From Gambelia wislizenii (Eukaryota > Chordata > Lepidosauria > Squamata > Crotaphytidae), in assembly GCA_030847615.1 (NCBI GenBank), contig JAUMIR010000014.1, positions 16,344,501-16,408,500 on the forward strand: a stretch of DNA of 64,000 nucleotides. Direction: 5' to 3'. A program made the translations under genes and the position numbers. A model generated the notes under the pieces. The model ran no database searches. It saw only the letters and a list, made by a program, of their open reading frames with translations, and was not told where the DNA came from. Shown here piece by piece: positions 1 through 11,600 of this stretch (its first letter is position 1; each line of letters starts with the position of its first letter).

Positions 1-534
1 TCTGATTTTACTCCTAATTTATCAACATTTTCAAGAATGAATTTTAAATTATTTTTTAAAAAATCATGGCATGAATTGTTTGAGTAACAATTAACAATTA
101 CGTGTTATTTTAATTGTTATTTTAGGGAGTAATTCTGATTTTTTAAAAAAAATGTTTGGCCCTTTTAAAGTAATTTTACATTTTTTTATTTAAGCATTAT
201 CCTATGTAATTTGGTGGGTTATTGTTTATTTGATTTAAGTCGAATGCTGAAAATACTTTATTGATTATTTTACAGAATACTGATAATGTTAATGCGTTTA
301 CCAGTTAACCAACTGATCTGTTTTAATGATTTAATATTAATGTGTTAGTGCTAATCTGAATGTTTCTAAAATGAGCTGTGGGTTATGATTATGGATTTAA
401 CTCTTGCCACTTCAAGACCAGCAATAATGCCTGGTAGTTATTCAAAATAAGGGTTGTAGTAGAGTCAAAGCAAACAGGACTTCTTGATTAGAAAATGGAT
501 TTCCCTACCAACAGTGTATTGTTGTGAGCGATCC
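1..534. other. LHX3 intronic or upstream AT-rich sequence, no gene
   Basis: AT-rich sequence upstream of the first visible LHX3 exon, so most likely intron. I see no open frame, no LIM-domain cysteine/histidine pattern and no clear transposon end. A 23-bp segment at 372-394 recurs inverted at 1231-1253. Confidence 0.5.
372..394 (+). repeat. 23-bp perfect inverted repeat, left arm (partner 1231-1253)
   Basis: The 23 bases at 372-394 are the exact reverse complement of 1231-1253. The arms are 836 bp apart and enclose a SINE and a palindromic MITE. Neither arm resembles an element end that I recognise. Confidence 0.7.
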
Positions 535-790
535 GACTTTGTCATGATGTAGTGGTCTGAGTGTTGGACTAGGACCCTGGCAGACCAGGTTTCAAATCCT
601 CCTCAACCATGGAAATCTACAAGGTGACCTTGGGTGAGTCATACTCTCTCAGTTTAAGAGGAAGGCAATGGAAAACCCCCTCTAAACAAATTCTCCCAAG
701 AAAACCCTGTGATAGGGTTCACTTTAGGGTCACCATAAGTAGGAAACATCTTGAGGACACACAACAACAACAACAACAACAAAATCTGAA
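535..790 (+). mobile_element. Sauria-type tRNA-derived SINE
   Basis: The copy has the order expected of squamate Sauria SINEs. It has a tRNA-like head with a promoter-like stretch (GTAGTGGTCTGAGTGTTGGA, then CAGGTTTCAAATCC), a body (AAAACCCTGTGATAGG), a BovB-like tail (GGTCACCATAAGTAGGAAAC) and a terminal (ACA)n run at 763-781. The short open frame at 609-806 is just SINE sequence. Confidence 0.85.
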
Positions 791-853
791 CTTGGAGGCA
801 GCTTGATTTGAATTGGCAATTAAGACCCATCAGTTCTACAAAAGATCTGGAGA

Positions 854-1055
854 GGGTGCATCTACACTGTAGAAGTAATGCAGTTAATTTTAAGTGCTGT
901 AGCACCATCTTATGGAATCCTGGGATCTGTAGTTTTACAAGGTCTTTAGCCTTCTCTGCCAAAGAGTGCTGATGCCTCACCAAACTACAAATCCCAAGAT
1001 CCATGGCAGTCAAAGTGGTATCAAACTGCATTATTTCTACAGTGTACATGCACCC
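854..1055. mobile_element. Palindromic MITE-like element, GGGTGCAT termini
   Basis: The two ends are inverted copies, GGGTGCATCTACACTGTAGA on the left and its near complement on the right. The centre contains the paired motif CCTGGGATCTGTAGTTTTAC / AAACTACAAATCCCAAGATC. This is a non-autonomous foldback DNA transposon with no coding capacity. I could not find a matching target-site duplication. Related copies are at about 4650-5075 and 24840-25072. Confidence 0.7.
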
Positions 1056-1419
1056 TTAGTCCTAACTAGAGTAGACTGATTGGATCAATTATTGAATGGT
1101 GAATCAATTACAAAGTGTCTCCTCAAGTTTAGACTAAGCAATGAGATTCAGGCCAAAAATTGCTAAGATGTGTTGATGAACCTTTTGGCATCCTCCTTGA
1201 GAGCGTGGCTGTAATGCACCTCAATGACAACCATAATCATAACCCACAGCTCAAATGTCAATGACAACATTTAATTAAATTTACCATTATATCATGGCTC
1301 AAAAAATGTATGGACATGAGAGCCAGAAACCGTCCTTTTTTGGGGTTTTTTTTTGGGGGGGGGGTTTTTTTGCTGGATAAGGGCATGATGGGCAATAAAA
1401 AAAGCAAGAAAATATTGGA

Positions 1420-1666
1420 GGTCAGTTCATGAGGTGATACAAAAAAAAATCATTAGGACAAAAGTGAGTTTTAAACCTGAACTCATACTATTAGCTTTGA
1501 TAGATGAGCAAATAAAAAAAAACACACACAAGAAAAAATTATTACAACATATGTTAACGGCAAAGAGGATAGTATATACCCAAAGATGGAAGAGTAAGGA
1601 AATACCCTTGATAGAAGACTGGATATGGAAAATGTTTGAATTAGTGGAGATGAATAAATGAACTAT
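1420..1666 (+). mobile_element. L1 LINE fragment, ORF2 C-terminal end
   Basis: The + frame at 1434-1661 reads like the C-terminus of L1 ORF2, with the block TAKRIVYTQRWKSKEIP followed by a tryptophan- and glutamate-rich stretch. It resembles the minus-strand copy at 32392-32655 (SAARLLYATKWKKKEL). It is 5'-truncated and not functional. Confidence 0.7.
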
Positions 1667-2770
1667 GGGGTTGTCTAGATGGTGAAAAACTCCTCATAGA
1701 ATTTGAAGAGAATACCTTTTTTCCCAATGAGAGCCTGTATTGATTTGATGATTTTGGAAGAGGGTGGGAAACTGCTTGAGAAATGCCTTTGTGGTTTTTC
1801 CTGAAGTTTTTTTAAAAATACGTGGAAATGTGGATTACCACCCATTTGGACAAGTGATTCGCGGAGCAGTGCATTCTGGAAATGGAAAGCTGATTGGTTG
1901 GACGTGCGTGGCAGTGGCAGGTTTGCCAATCACAAAGTGGCTGGAATTGCCATTTTGGAGTTTCACAGTAGCTATAGTGTGGATGAAGCGGAAGATCGCA
2001 CTTGTGCACCTTAGATTTAAAGTTAAAAAACAACTGTGCATCAGTAGCAACTTGTGGAGAATAATTACATGAGTAATAACATGCCTTGGTCAGACCTCAC
2101 CTAGAATACTGTGTCCAGTTCTGGGCACTACAATTCAAAAAGGATATGGACAAATTGGAGCGTGTCCAGAGGAGGGTGACTAAAATGGTGAAAGGTCTGG
2201 AAACCGTGCCTTATGAGGAAAGCTGGGTATGTTTAGCCTGGAAAAAAGACGGTTAAGGGGCAATTTGATAGCCCTGTTTAAGTATTTGAAGGGGTGTCAC
2301 ATTGAGGATGGAGCAGGCTTGTTTTCTGCTGCTCCAGAGACTGGAACACGGAGCAATGGATGCAAGCTCCAGGAACAGAGATTCCACCTCAACATTAGGA
2401 GGAACTTTTTGACAGTAAGAGCTGTTTGGCGGTGGAAGACACTCCCTCAGAGCGTGGTGGGGTCTCCTTCCTTGGAGGTCTTTAAACAGAGGCTGGATTG
2501 CCATCTGTCAGGGATGCTTTGATCAAGATTTCCTGCGTGGCAGGGGGGTGGACTGGATGGCCCTCATGGTCTCTTCCAACTCTACAATTCTATGATTCTA
2601 TGATTCTATGATTCTATGAACTCACGCAGGCATGGCTCCGTGTGAACTTCAAACACAGATAACTCCACATACCAGTGATCTTGTCAAAAAACTGGAAACA
2701 AATGAATGCTGCAGCGATTTTGTGTTAATGTGCAGCAATCTACATTATATCACCTCGTGAAGACAAGCCC
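1667..2770. mobile_element. G1 DNA transposon remnant (GGGCTTGTCTAGA-type ends), split by CR1
   Basis: The left end GGGGTTGTCTAGATGG and right end AGACAAGCCC are imperfect inverted repeats. Related copies are at 55833-56204 and 59347-60193, which share internal blocks such as AAACTCCTCATAGAATT and GGAAAGCTGATTGGTT. A CR1 fragment (2080-2618) interrupts it. No transposase frame is visible. Superfamily is uncertain because no target-site duplication was found. Confidence 0.5.
2080..2618 (+). mobile_element. CR1 LINE, 5'-truncated, 3' end
   Basis: The sequence encodes the C-terminal part of CR1 ORF2 with frameshifts. Recognisable blocks are [29 protein letters not shown] and [12 protein letters not shown]. 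It ends in the CR1 hallmark tail of ATTCTATG repeats (about 2587-2618). Confidence 0.92.
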
Positions 2771-3343
2771 TGTGTTAATGAGAGAGAAAACAGTAAATAG
2801 TGTATAAAAGACTGGGACCCTTTTCTACAATTTATATCCGAGAGTGACCAAGAGAAGACATTTTCAGGTCTAGAAAATTGACTATTTTATAAGTAAAACA
2901 TTAAAGTTTGACATATTTCTTTAGTGGTTAGAATGGATTGGCTCCCAATAACAAAATTTTGGGAAGAGAAATGGAAAATTAAGCAAGAGTTTATTTGAAT
3001 AAACTCAGAAGAGTCAAATACAAAAGGAGCCTTGTCAGACACAAACAGAGTTGGGTAACGAATGAGATAAGACAATTGAATCTAAAATTATTAATTTAAG
3101 TTTAGAATTTTTTTATAAACATGTACCAATAATTTAAAAAAATATAATTTTTTTTATAAACTTGTTTTTTTTATAAACAAGTGCCATTGAAGAAATCAAA
3201 CAATGTAATTGAAATGAAGTTGAAAGACTAAAATCACATAAAATCCTTACAAGATGGTATTACATGGGAAGTCAAGTAGAATAGAAGTTAATTAGAATAA
3301 TATGTATACTGTGAAGTTGAAGCCTTTCAAGGCCAGCATCCAT
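2771..3343. other. AT-rich intronic sequence, possible L1 remnant
   Basis: No gene is visible. Around 2930-3060 the + strand, with stops, has a faint likeness to L1 ORF2 (a KFWEEKWKIKQEF-like block), but this is weak. The rest is AT-rich and unclassified. Confidence 0.3.
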
Positions 3344-3412
3344 AGGTTTTCCGTGGTTTTTTTCCAGGCTGTGAGGCTGTGTCACAGCCTGGAAAAAAAC
3401 CACGGAAAACCT
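3344..3412. repeat. Perfect 31-bp hairpin
   Basis: Bases 3344-3374 are the exact reverse complement of 3382-3412, separated by a 7-base loop GGCTGTG. The arms include ACGG/CCGT next to a 7-base A or T run and the CCAGGCTGTGA/TCACAGCCTGG pair. There is not one mismatch over 31 pairs, which implies recent formation or continuing correction between arms. Confidence 0.95.
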
Positions 3413-3689
3413 AATATGTATATTGTTTGCACAATTCTATATAATTATCTTCTATTTCTCTTTATTTCATGTTATTCTTATTATGATATTACAGTACTTC
3501 ATTATATGTTTATTTTGTTATATTCACATATTTTTAATAAATACATTTTTTTAAAAAAATATGTAATGTACACTGTGATAGAGGATGCTCATGGAGTCTT
3601 TTACACTGTCTGACTTGGGGAGTTTTAGGTGTTAGCTGAGTAGCACATATTGTTGACTGAGCATAGTTGTTGCATTCCTTGGGCATTGT

Positions 3690-4165
3690 TCAGATGGTTT
3701 TATTGTTGTTAACTGCCGTCAAGTCAACTTCAACTTATGGCAACCCTGTGAATGACTTCCAAAGGCATTCCTCAACAGCCCTACCCATGTCTTGGAGACT
3801 CGGGACGGTGGCTTCTTTGATTGAGTCTATCCATCTGCAGTGTGGTCTTCCTCTTCTCCTGCTGCCTTGTACCTTACCAAGCATTTTTGTCTTTTCTAGT
3901 GAGTCATGTCTTCTCATGATATGGCCAAAATACAACAGTCTCAGTTTAGTTATCTTGGCATCTAGGGAGGGTTCAGGCTTGATTTGCTCTAGGAGCCATT
4001 TATTTGTCTTTTTTGAAGTCCATGGTATCCATAGAACTCTTCTCTAGCACCACATTTCAAATGAGTTGATTTTCTTCTTATCAGCTTCACTCTCCAGCTT
4101 TCACAACCACACATAGAAATGGGAAATATGATGGCATGGACCATCCTAACTTTAGTAGTCAATTA
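3690..4165 (-). mobile_element. BovB/RTE LINE 3' fragment
   Basis: The minus-strand frame at 3735-3935 resembles the C-terminus of BovB-type RTE ORF2 (FGHIMRRHDSLEKTKMLGK, then a GSRRRGRPHCRW-like block). The + strand carries the matching GGCAACCCTGTGAATGACTT segment. The Sauria SINE tails in this window match this LINE family's 3' end, consistent with SINE mobilisation by BovB-like machinery. Confidence 0.75.
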
Positions 4166-4254
4166 TATACCTTGACACTTCAGGATCATGCCTGGTTCCC
4201 TCATAGCTGCCCTTCCAAGTCCTAGTCTTATTTCTTGTCTCTTCCTCCCTGCTG

Positions 4255-4442
4255 AGTTAATCGAGTGCAAACTACTTTGCACCATGAACTCAGTTTGCTG
4301 CAGTTGAAGTAAGCCAGGACAAAGGGGGAAAGTAGGAGGAAGAAAGAGAAACTGGGACATTTTAAGCTTAGCTGAAAATGTGGGATGACAGAGGATTAAT
4401 CAGGACTGTCCCTGCCAAATTGGGACAGGTGGAGGGTATGAC
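4255..4442. repeat. U6 dispersed repeat (partner about 54080-54290, opposite strand)
   Basis: Blocks here such as ACTGGGACATTTTAA, GATTAATCAGGACTGTCC and GGTGGAGGGTATG recur as the reverse complement at about 54080-54290. The family is not identified and there is no coding potential. Confidence 0.6.
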
Positions 4443-4504
4443 ATTGTCCATGCAACCCTCTTCACCCTACAAATGAATAATTAGTAGTGTTTATCCTGAA
4501 AGAA

Positions 4505-4608
4505 TGCCATCTATGATGCTTTGATTGTGATTGCTGTGTGGCAGAATGGGGTTGGACTGGATGGCCACTGGGGTTTCTTCCAACTCTACAATTCTATGAT
4601 TCTATGAT
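4505..4608 (+). mobile_element. CR1 LINE 3'-terminal fragment
   Basis: Contains the CR1 3' UTR core (GGGGTTGGACTGGATGGCC, TCTTCCAACTCTACAATTC) and the ATTCTATG tail. Confidence 0.85.
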
Positions 4609-4649
4609 CTATGTGTTGTAAAATTGCTATATGCATTGAAATACTATGA

Positions 4650-5075
4650 ACATTACACTACAAAGTTACAATACAGTGTATAATGTACTCTACAAAGTTA
4701 TAATAGTTTGACCCTTTTTTTAACTGACATGGTTCCATCCTAAGGAATTCTGGGATTTGTAGTTTAGGGAGGGACTTGGAATTCTCTACTGAAGAAGTCT
4801 AGTGTGTTCCCCTGACCTGCAATTCCCAAGCTGCCCTGAAAAGGGAGGGGATAAGGATTAAATCAGGGCACCTTTTGAACTGTAGCTCAAAGAAGTGACA
4901 AGAGTTCTCTAGCAGAGTTTTAAGTCCTGCATGGCAGGGGGTTGGACTGGATGGCCCTTGAGGTCTCTTCCAACTCTATGATTCTATGATTCTAAGTCCC
5001 TCGTCAAACTACAGGTTCCAGGATTCCATGCAGCAGGGTCATGACATAGGATGGAGCCATGGCAGCTAAAGTGGT
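4650..5075. mobile_element. Palindromic MITE remnant with nested CR1 tail
   Basis: Left and right parts are inverted copies (for example GGAATTCTGGGATTTGTAGT near 4745 and AACTACAGGTTCCAGGATTCC near 5010). A short CR1 3' end (4918-4995) lies inside. It ends about 190 bp before the LHX3 homeobox exon. Confidence 0.55.
4918..4995 (+). mobile_element. CR1 3' tail fragment
   Basis: Contains GGGGGTTGGACTGGATGGCC and TCTTCCAACTC, ending with two ATTCTATG-type units. It is nested in the palindromic element around it. Confidence 0.8.
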
Positions 5076-5103
5076 ATGAAAATGCTATAACTGAGCAATA
5101 TGA

Positions 5104-7091
<1,988 letters not shown>

Positions 7092-7263
7092 GTCTGGTTC
7101 CAGAACCGAAGGGCCAAAGAAAAACGACTAAAGAAAGATGCTGGACGACAAAGATGGGGACAGTATTTTAGAAACATGAAGCGATCGAGAGGGAACTCCA
7201 AATCGGACAAGGACAGCATCCAGGAAGAAGGGCCAGACAGTGATGCTGAGGTCTCCTTCACAG
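7092..7263 (+). CDS. LHX3: LHX3 exon: end of homeodomain and basic linker (partial gene)
   Basis: In phase with the exon before, it starts [16 protein letters not shown], the recognition helix with the invariant WFQNR core. It continues [17 protein letters not shown] and [20 protein letters not shown]. The [16 protein letters not shown] stretch matches LHX3 rather than LHX4, which in mammals has a different sequence here. The acceptor is CTCAAG before 7092. The donor follows 7263 (ACAG/GTACAA) and splits a codon after its first base. A Tigger-like element lies 28 bp into the next intron. Confidence 0.95.
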
Positions 7264-7291
7264 GTACAACATGAAACCCAGGTTGTGTATA

Positions 7292-7536
7292 CTGTAAGTC
7301 CCCCATATCCACTGATTCATTATCCACTGGACACAAAACAGCACATCTACCATAGAGTCTTCCTAGAAAATGTGTCCTCTCTTGACATTTTCTAGGTCCT
7401 CCAAGGCAACTCTATGGTATTTTAAACCGGAAGTCCCATTGCTTTCAATGGCATTTGCTATTACCCACAGTTTTCATTATCCACGCCCCTCCCCCCCCCA
7501 CAGAACCAATCCCCAGCAGATATGGGAGTCCTACTG
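7292..7536. mobile_element. T2 Tigger-like (Tc1/mariner) non-autonomous element
   Basis: Termini resemble CAGTAGGACCCCCATATCC in inverted orientation (right end GATATGGGAGTCCTACTG) and TA flanks both sides. This fits Tc1/mariner-type integration. The same family is at 57483-57736, and a remnant is inside the hAT element at 9102-9476. Confidence 0.75.
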
Positions 7537-7619
7537 TAATACCAGTTTGGCCATACAGCCGAGCTAGTAACTTTGCTAGCAATGTGATCAGAGAATTTCA
7601 TGGTTATTCCAGTAGCTCA

Positions 7620-7790
7620 AGTCCTCAATAGCAATAGCAATAGTGTTGATATTTATATACTGCTTATCAGTGCCGAAGCACTCCCTTGAGTCAACCTGGG
7701 AGTCTTCTGGGATTGAACTCAGCCTTCCATAACTTTGTGGCTTGCAGTACTGACATTTAATCACTGTGCCACCAGAACCCCCTCTAAATT
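7620..7790 (-). mobile_element. tRNA-derived SINE fragment with L2-like tail
   Basis: Read on the minus strand, it begins with a tRNA-like head (GGTGGCACAGTGATTAAATG) and ends in a tail resembling that of the copy at 29757-30057. Diverged. Confidence 0.6.
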
Positions 7791-8224
7791 CTATTATTAG
7801 TCCCACATAGAGTTTGTTTTTGTTAATTGCCATCAAGTTGACTTGAGTCATGGTGAACCAAAGAATGAGAAACCTCCAACTCTCCCTGTTCTCTCTCCTT
7901 GGGTCCCACTTTGAAAGAAAGGCAGCATAGAAATTGCACAAATAAATAAAGATAAAAATTCTCAACAGCCTACTAGATCTTGCAAACTTGGGACTGTGCT
8001 CTTATCTTCTCCATCTCCTACTGAAGGCTGGCTAAACTGTCTTCAACTCTAACTACTCTGAACACATCTATGGGCCTGATTCCTACTAATAAGCCCAACT
8101 GGCATGGGCCCATAGAATCAATGGGATTTGCCTATCAGTTGACTCACTTTTCAACAATTGATCCAATGGGTCCACTCTAGTTGGTTCTAATTAAGAGAAT
8201 CCAACTGATTGGGTGGTTGTTGCT

Positions 8225-8300
8225 GTTGTTATATTTATTTGTACCCTGCCTTGCTCCCAAACTTGGGATTGAAAGCAGCTTACAATTTGAAAAGAAGAAT
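8225..8300 (-). mobile_element. L2-like LINE/SINE 3' tail, split by CR1
   Basis: On the minus strand it has the form AAGCTGCTTTCAATCCC...GGTACAAATAAATATAAC, the type of tail shared by L2-mobilised elements. The sequence may continue at 8660-8720 on the far side of the CR1 insertion. Confidence 0.5.
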
Positions 8301-8304
8301 CTGG

Positions 8305-8659
8305 TTTAGGGAGCTGGGTATGTTTAGCCTGGAGAAGAGAAGGTTAAGAGGTGATGTGGTTGCCATGTTTAAATATTTGAAGGGATGTTATATTGAGGAT
8401 GGAGCAAGCTTGTTTTCTGCTGTTCCAGAGACTAGGACACAGAGCAATGGGTTCAAACTACAGGAAAAGAGATTCCACCTAAACATTAGGAAGAAATGGT
8501 AAGAGCTGTTCAGAAGTGGAATGCTCTGCTGCCTGGGAGTGTGGTGGAGTCTCCTTCTTTGGAGACTTTTAGACAGAGGTCATGTGTTGGACATGCTTTG
8601 ATTGTGTGTTCCTGCATGACCCTTGTGGTTTTCCACTCTATGATTCTATGCTTCTATGA
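8305..8659 (+). mobile_element. CR1 LINE, 5'-truncated 3' end
   Basis: Encodes the CR1 ORF2 C-terminal blocks [15 protein letters not shown] and LFSAVPETRTQSN with a later frameshift, then the 3' UTR, then ATTCTATG-type units at the end. Confidence 0.88.
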
Positions 8660-9006
8660 ATACACCTAAAAACATACAAAAGAGTAAACTATAAAATGCA
8701 ATTAAACTAATCACAGTACTAAAACATCACCATCTACAAGTATCCTGGCTGCGGAACAGGCTTGTTCCTCCTTCGTTACCTCTATGAAATGGGCCAGAGT
8801 CCAGACAGGCACACTGACCTGCTGCTGCCGCCACCATCTCCCATGGTCTCCTGGAAGTGAGGAAGCCAGTCTGCAACATGTGACCAAGGCCCCCTGGATG
8901 TGACCAGCCTTGGTCACATGCTGTGGGACCCCTCCCTGGTTCTGGAAGAGCAAGGCAGACCAGCAGCTGCAGCGACAGGACTGATGGGATGGGCCCGTGT
9001 GTACAT

Positions 9007-10020
9007 AGAATCATAGAATCATAGAATTGTAGAGTTGGAAGAGACCACGAGGGCCATCCAGTCCAACCCCCTGCTACGCAGGAAATCTTGATCAAAGCAT
9101 CCAGGGCCGGTTTAACCTGTCTGCCAAATCAGCATTGGCAGGGGGCCCCAAGGTCAAGAGGGGGCCCCGAGGTCAAGAGAGGGCCCTGTGTTGGCCTCCT
9201 TAATATGAAAATAATGGGATTTCTGGTTTAAAATACCATAGAGTTGCCTTGGAAGGCCTAGAAAAGGGCTAGGGAAGACACATTTTCTAGGAAGACTCTA
9301 TGGTAGGTGTGCTGTTTTGTGTCCCATGGATAATGAATCCAGGGATACGGGGGTCCTACTATAATCTGAACATCCTGTACGGTGAATAGGTTAGGTTACA
9401 TTGATCTGAGATAAACATATGGGGGCCCCAAAGTAAAGCATTGCAGGGGGCCCCAAAATTCCTTAAACTGGTCCTGAAAGCATCCCCAACAGATGGCCAT
9501 CCAGCCTCTGTTTAAAGACCTCCAAGGAAGGAGACCCCACCACGCTCCAAGGGGGTGCGTTCCACCGCCAAACAGCTCTTACTGTCAAAAAGTTCCTCCT
9601 CATGTTGAGGTGGAATCTCTGTTCCTGGAGCTTGCATCCATTGCTCCGTGTTCCAACCTCTGGAGCAGCAGAAAACAAGCCTGCTCCATCCTCAACGTGA
9701 CACCCCTTCAAATACTTAAACAGGGCTATCATATCGCCTCCTAACCATCTTTTTTCCAGGCTAAACATACCCAGCTCCCTGAGTCTCTCCTCATAAGGCA
9801 TCGTTTCCAGACCTTTCACCATTTTAGTTGCCCTTCTCTGGACATGCTCCAATTTGTCAATATCCTTTTTGAATTGTGGTGCCCAGAACTGGACACAGTA
9901 TTCTAGGTGAGGTCTGACCAATGCAGAATAGAGTGGCACTATTACTTCCCTTGATCTAGATACTATACTTCTATTAATACAGCCTAAAATCGCATTGGCC
10001 TTTTTAGCTGCCGCATCACA
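9007..10020 (-). mobile_element. CR1 LINE fragment, split by a hAT element
   Basis: The minus strand runs from a short reversed tail (CATAGAATCATAGAATC at 9007) into ORF2 C-terminal coding sequence. A 158-codon open frame lies at 9463-9939 ([20 protein letters not shown], then [15 protein letters not shown]). The hAT insertion at 9102-9476 separates tail from coding part. The 5' end forms a hairpin with 10021-10047. Confidence 0.9.
9102..9476. mobile_element. Non-autonomous hAT element, exact 8-bp target duplication
   Basis: Terminal inverted repeats CAGGGCCGGTTTAA and TTAAACTGGTCCTG bound 375 bp. The 8 bases AAAGCATC occur directly on both sides (9094-9101 and 9477-9484), and the joined flanks restore the CR1 sequence. 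An 8-bp duplication with CAGGG-type ends is the hAT signature. The core holds a T2 Tigger remnant (about 9190-9362). Sister copies are at 22056-22500 and 45349-45575. No transposase. Confidence 0.93.
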
Positions 10021-10047
10021 CTAAAAAGGCCAATGCGATTTTAGGCT
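9981..10047. repeat. Perfect 27-bp hairpin at the CR1 5' end
   Basis: Bases 9981-10007 (minus-strand CR1) are the exact reverse complement of 10021-10047, with 13 bases between. This is the arrangement left by a 5' inversion during target-primed reverse transcription (twin priming) or by template switching. Confidence 0.9.
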
Positions 10048-10114
10048 CAATCTGTTCCTTCCCAGTGGGAATGAATTAAAGTAGGTATTTTTTAAAAATG
10101 TGGTAACGGACACT

Positions 10115-10245
10115 ACTCTGTCTCTCCCCCATATCTGCCCCGTGGGTGGTGAGGACAGCCCGGGGCAGAACGGGGCAAAAGCCCTGCATCTTCAGGACTG
10201 CAGGGCTCTAAGAGAGGGGCAAGATAGGGTATATTGCCCGCATAG
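10115..10245. repeat. U4 dispersed repeat (partner about 21425-21575)
   Basis: Shares ordered blocks with 21425-21575: GTGAGGACAGCC / GTGAGGACTGCC, GGGGCAAAAGC / AGGGCAAAAGC, and GGACTGCAGGGCTC then GGGCAAGATAGGGTA. Family unknown. Confidence 0.55.
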
Positions 10246-10519
10246 ACATGCCCAGAGATTGGAGAAGAACAAGAAAGGCAAGGGTACAAGGGAAAGCTGT
10301 TAATAAAAAAGGTTAAAGACTGCTTGGGAAAAGTGGATTGTTGAGACACATGAAGGCGGGAGAGAGAAATGGGGCACCCATAGAAAGGAAGACCATAGTA
10401 TTTATTTATTTATTTTTGGCTCTCCAAAATATTTGTGGTACAGGCATGTCATGAAGGCAGCATTCCCAAAGTTTGCATATTTCTCTCTCAATAAAACAGC
10501 TCCCTTTCTCCCCTTTCAG

Positions 10520-10938
10520 ATGAACCATCGATATCAGAGATAAGTCACTCGAATGGCATTTATAGCAACCTCGGCGAAAACTCCCCTGCCCTGGGGAGAC
10601 AAGCTGGGACCAACGGCAGCTTCTCATTGGAACACAGTGGCATCCCGGCTCAGGATCAATACCACGACCTCCGCTCTAACAGCCCTTACGGGATGCCCCA
10701 ATCGCCGGCTTCTTTGCAAGCATTGCCCGGTCACCAGCCTTTAATGTCCAGCTTGGTCTACCCAGACAGTGGCTTGGGCATTGTAGGCCAAGGTGGACAG
10801 ACCATGCCTCAGCCGATGAGAGTGCTAGGTGGGAACGGACCCAGTTCAGATCTCTCTACAGGAAGCAGCGGAGGCTACCCAGACTTCCCAGCAAGTCCTG
10901 CTTCTTGGCTAGATGAAGTGGATCATGCCCAGTTTTGA
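10520..10938 (+). CDS. LHX3: LHX3 terminal coding exon (complete C-terminus)
   Basis: The acceptor CCCTTTCAG precedes 10520. Its first two bases complete an Asp codon opened by 7263, giving DEPSISEISHSNGIYSNLGE. The rest carries the LHX3-type C-terminal region: SFSLEHSG, DQYHDLRSNSPYGMPQSPAS, LMSSLVYPDSGLGI, PMRVLGGNGPSSDLSTGSSG and the terminal YPDFPASPASWLDEVDHAQF before TGA. The SDLSTGSSGGYPDFPASPAS ending is the one known from LHX3. The exon is 139 whole codons plus the split codon and stop. Its last seven codons and stop form the first unit of a tandem repeat (10915-11078). No frameshift or early stop is seen, so the gene looks functional. Confidence 0.96.
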
Positions 10939-11078
10939 TACAGGACTGAAGATCTCATAGAAGGGCAATGAAGTTGACCACACCCATTTGGATACAGAAC
11001 TCAAGAGCTCATGGAAGGGCAATAATGTTGACTCTGCCCAGTTTTGATATTGGACTGAGGAGCTCATAGAGGGGTGAT
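10915..11078 (+). repeat. 54-55 bp tandem repeat (3 units) covering the LHX3 stop codon
   Basis: Units start at 10915, 10970 and 11024 (55, 54 and 55 bp). Unit 1 holds the last LHX3 codons (EVDHAQF, then TGA) plus 3' UTR. Unit 2 still reads EVDHTHLD at the matching position and has lost the TGA by a small change. Unit 3 reads NVDSAQF and again TGA. Shared markers in each unit are AGCTCATGGAAGGGCAAT-type segments. Confidence 0.9.
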
Positions 11079-11600
11079 AATTTAGCCTCCAGAAAGAAAG
11101 GACAGAGAAAGGGCAAGTGGACTGGAGGAATGGGGGGAGATTAGCCAGCAAGGATAACGGACACATATCAACATGCAACATTCCCTCTTCCCCCAGCCCC
11201 AAGGAACAGTGTAAAGAACAGGTTAATGAAGATGACGAACAACAATAACAACCAATATATCCTTACCACTTGATGGATATCCCGTTTTGCATCTTTGCCC
11301 CACAGGGTTTTTGAACACCTAATAGACTCATGCTTTCCAGGTTTGATGATGTGTGTAGGGCAGGCGGGTGGGTGGGCGGGCAAGGGGTTATTTTGGGGTT
11401 TTGATTGGTTGTCCATGCAATTTTACATCGACACCAGCACCAGTCACTGTGTACCAACCACCCAAGATAAATATATATATATATTAAAAAGCTCAAGATG
11501 ATATCCCGTTGTCTAAAGAACAGAAAGGAAAATTGAAGGTTAATCAGTTCAAGAGGTGATACATGAAGAAAAACCTTTACAATCATCAGACGCCTAGGAA
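10939..11600 (+). other. LHX3 3' UTR and proximal downstream sequence
   Basis: Follows the stop codon directly. It holds tandem units 2 and 3, then non-repetitive sequence. There is no good AATAAA; an ATTAAA variant occurs in the AT run near 11482, so the polyadenylation site is uncertain. Confidence 0.5.

Larger units (their letters stand above)
7264..10519 (+). other. LHX3 last intron, filled with transposable elements
   Basis: GT at 7264 and AG at 10518-10519 bound a 3256-bp intron. It contains a Tigger-like element, a tRNA-SINE fragment, two CR1 copies and a hAT element nested in one of them. They leave the splice sites intact: the next exon joins in frame. Confidence 0.85.

Noticed and set aside
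535..620. Possible tRNA gene in the SINE heads
   Set aside because: Promoter-like boxes are present, but no complete cloverleaf; the SINE body follows directly.
10909..11202. 97-codon minus frame antisense to the LHX3 end, with repeating SFHELLSSVSKW-like peptide
   Set aside because: The repetition comes from the 54-55 bp tandem repeat on the other strand; no sign of an antisense gene.
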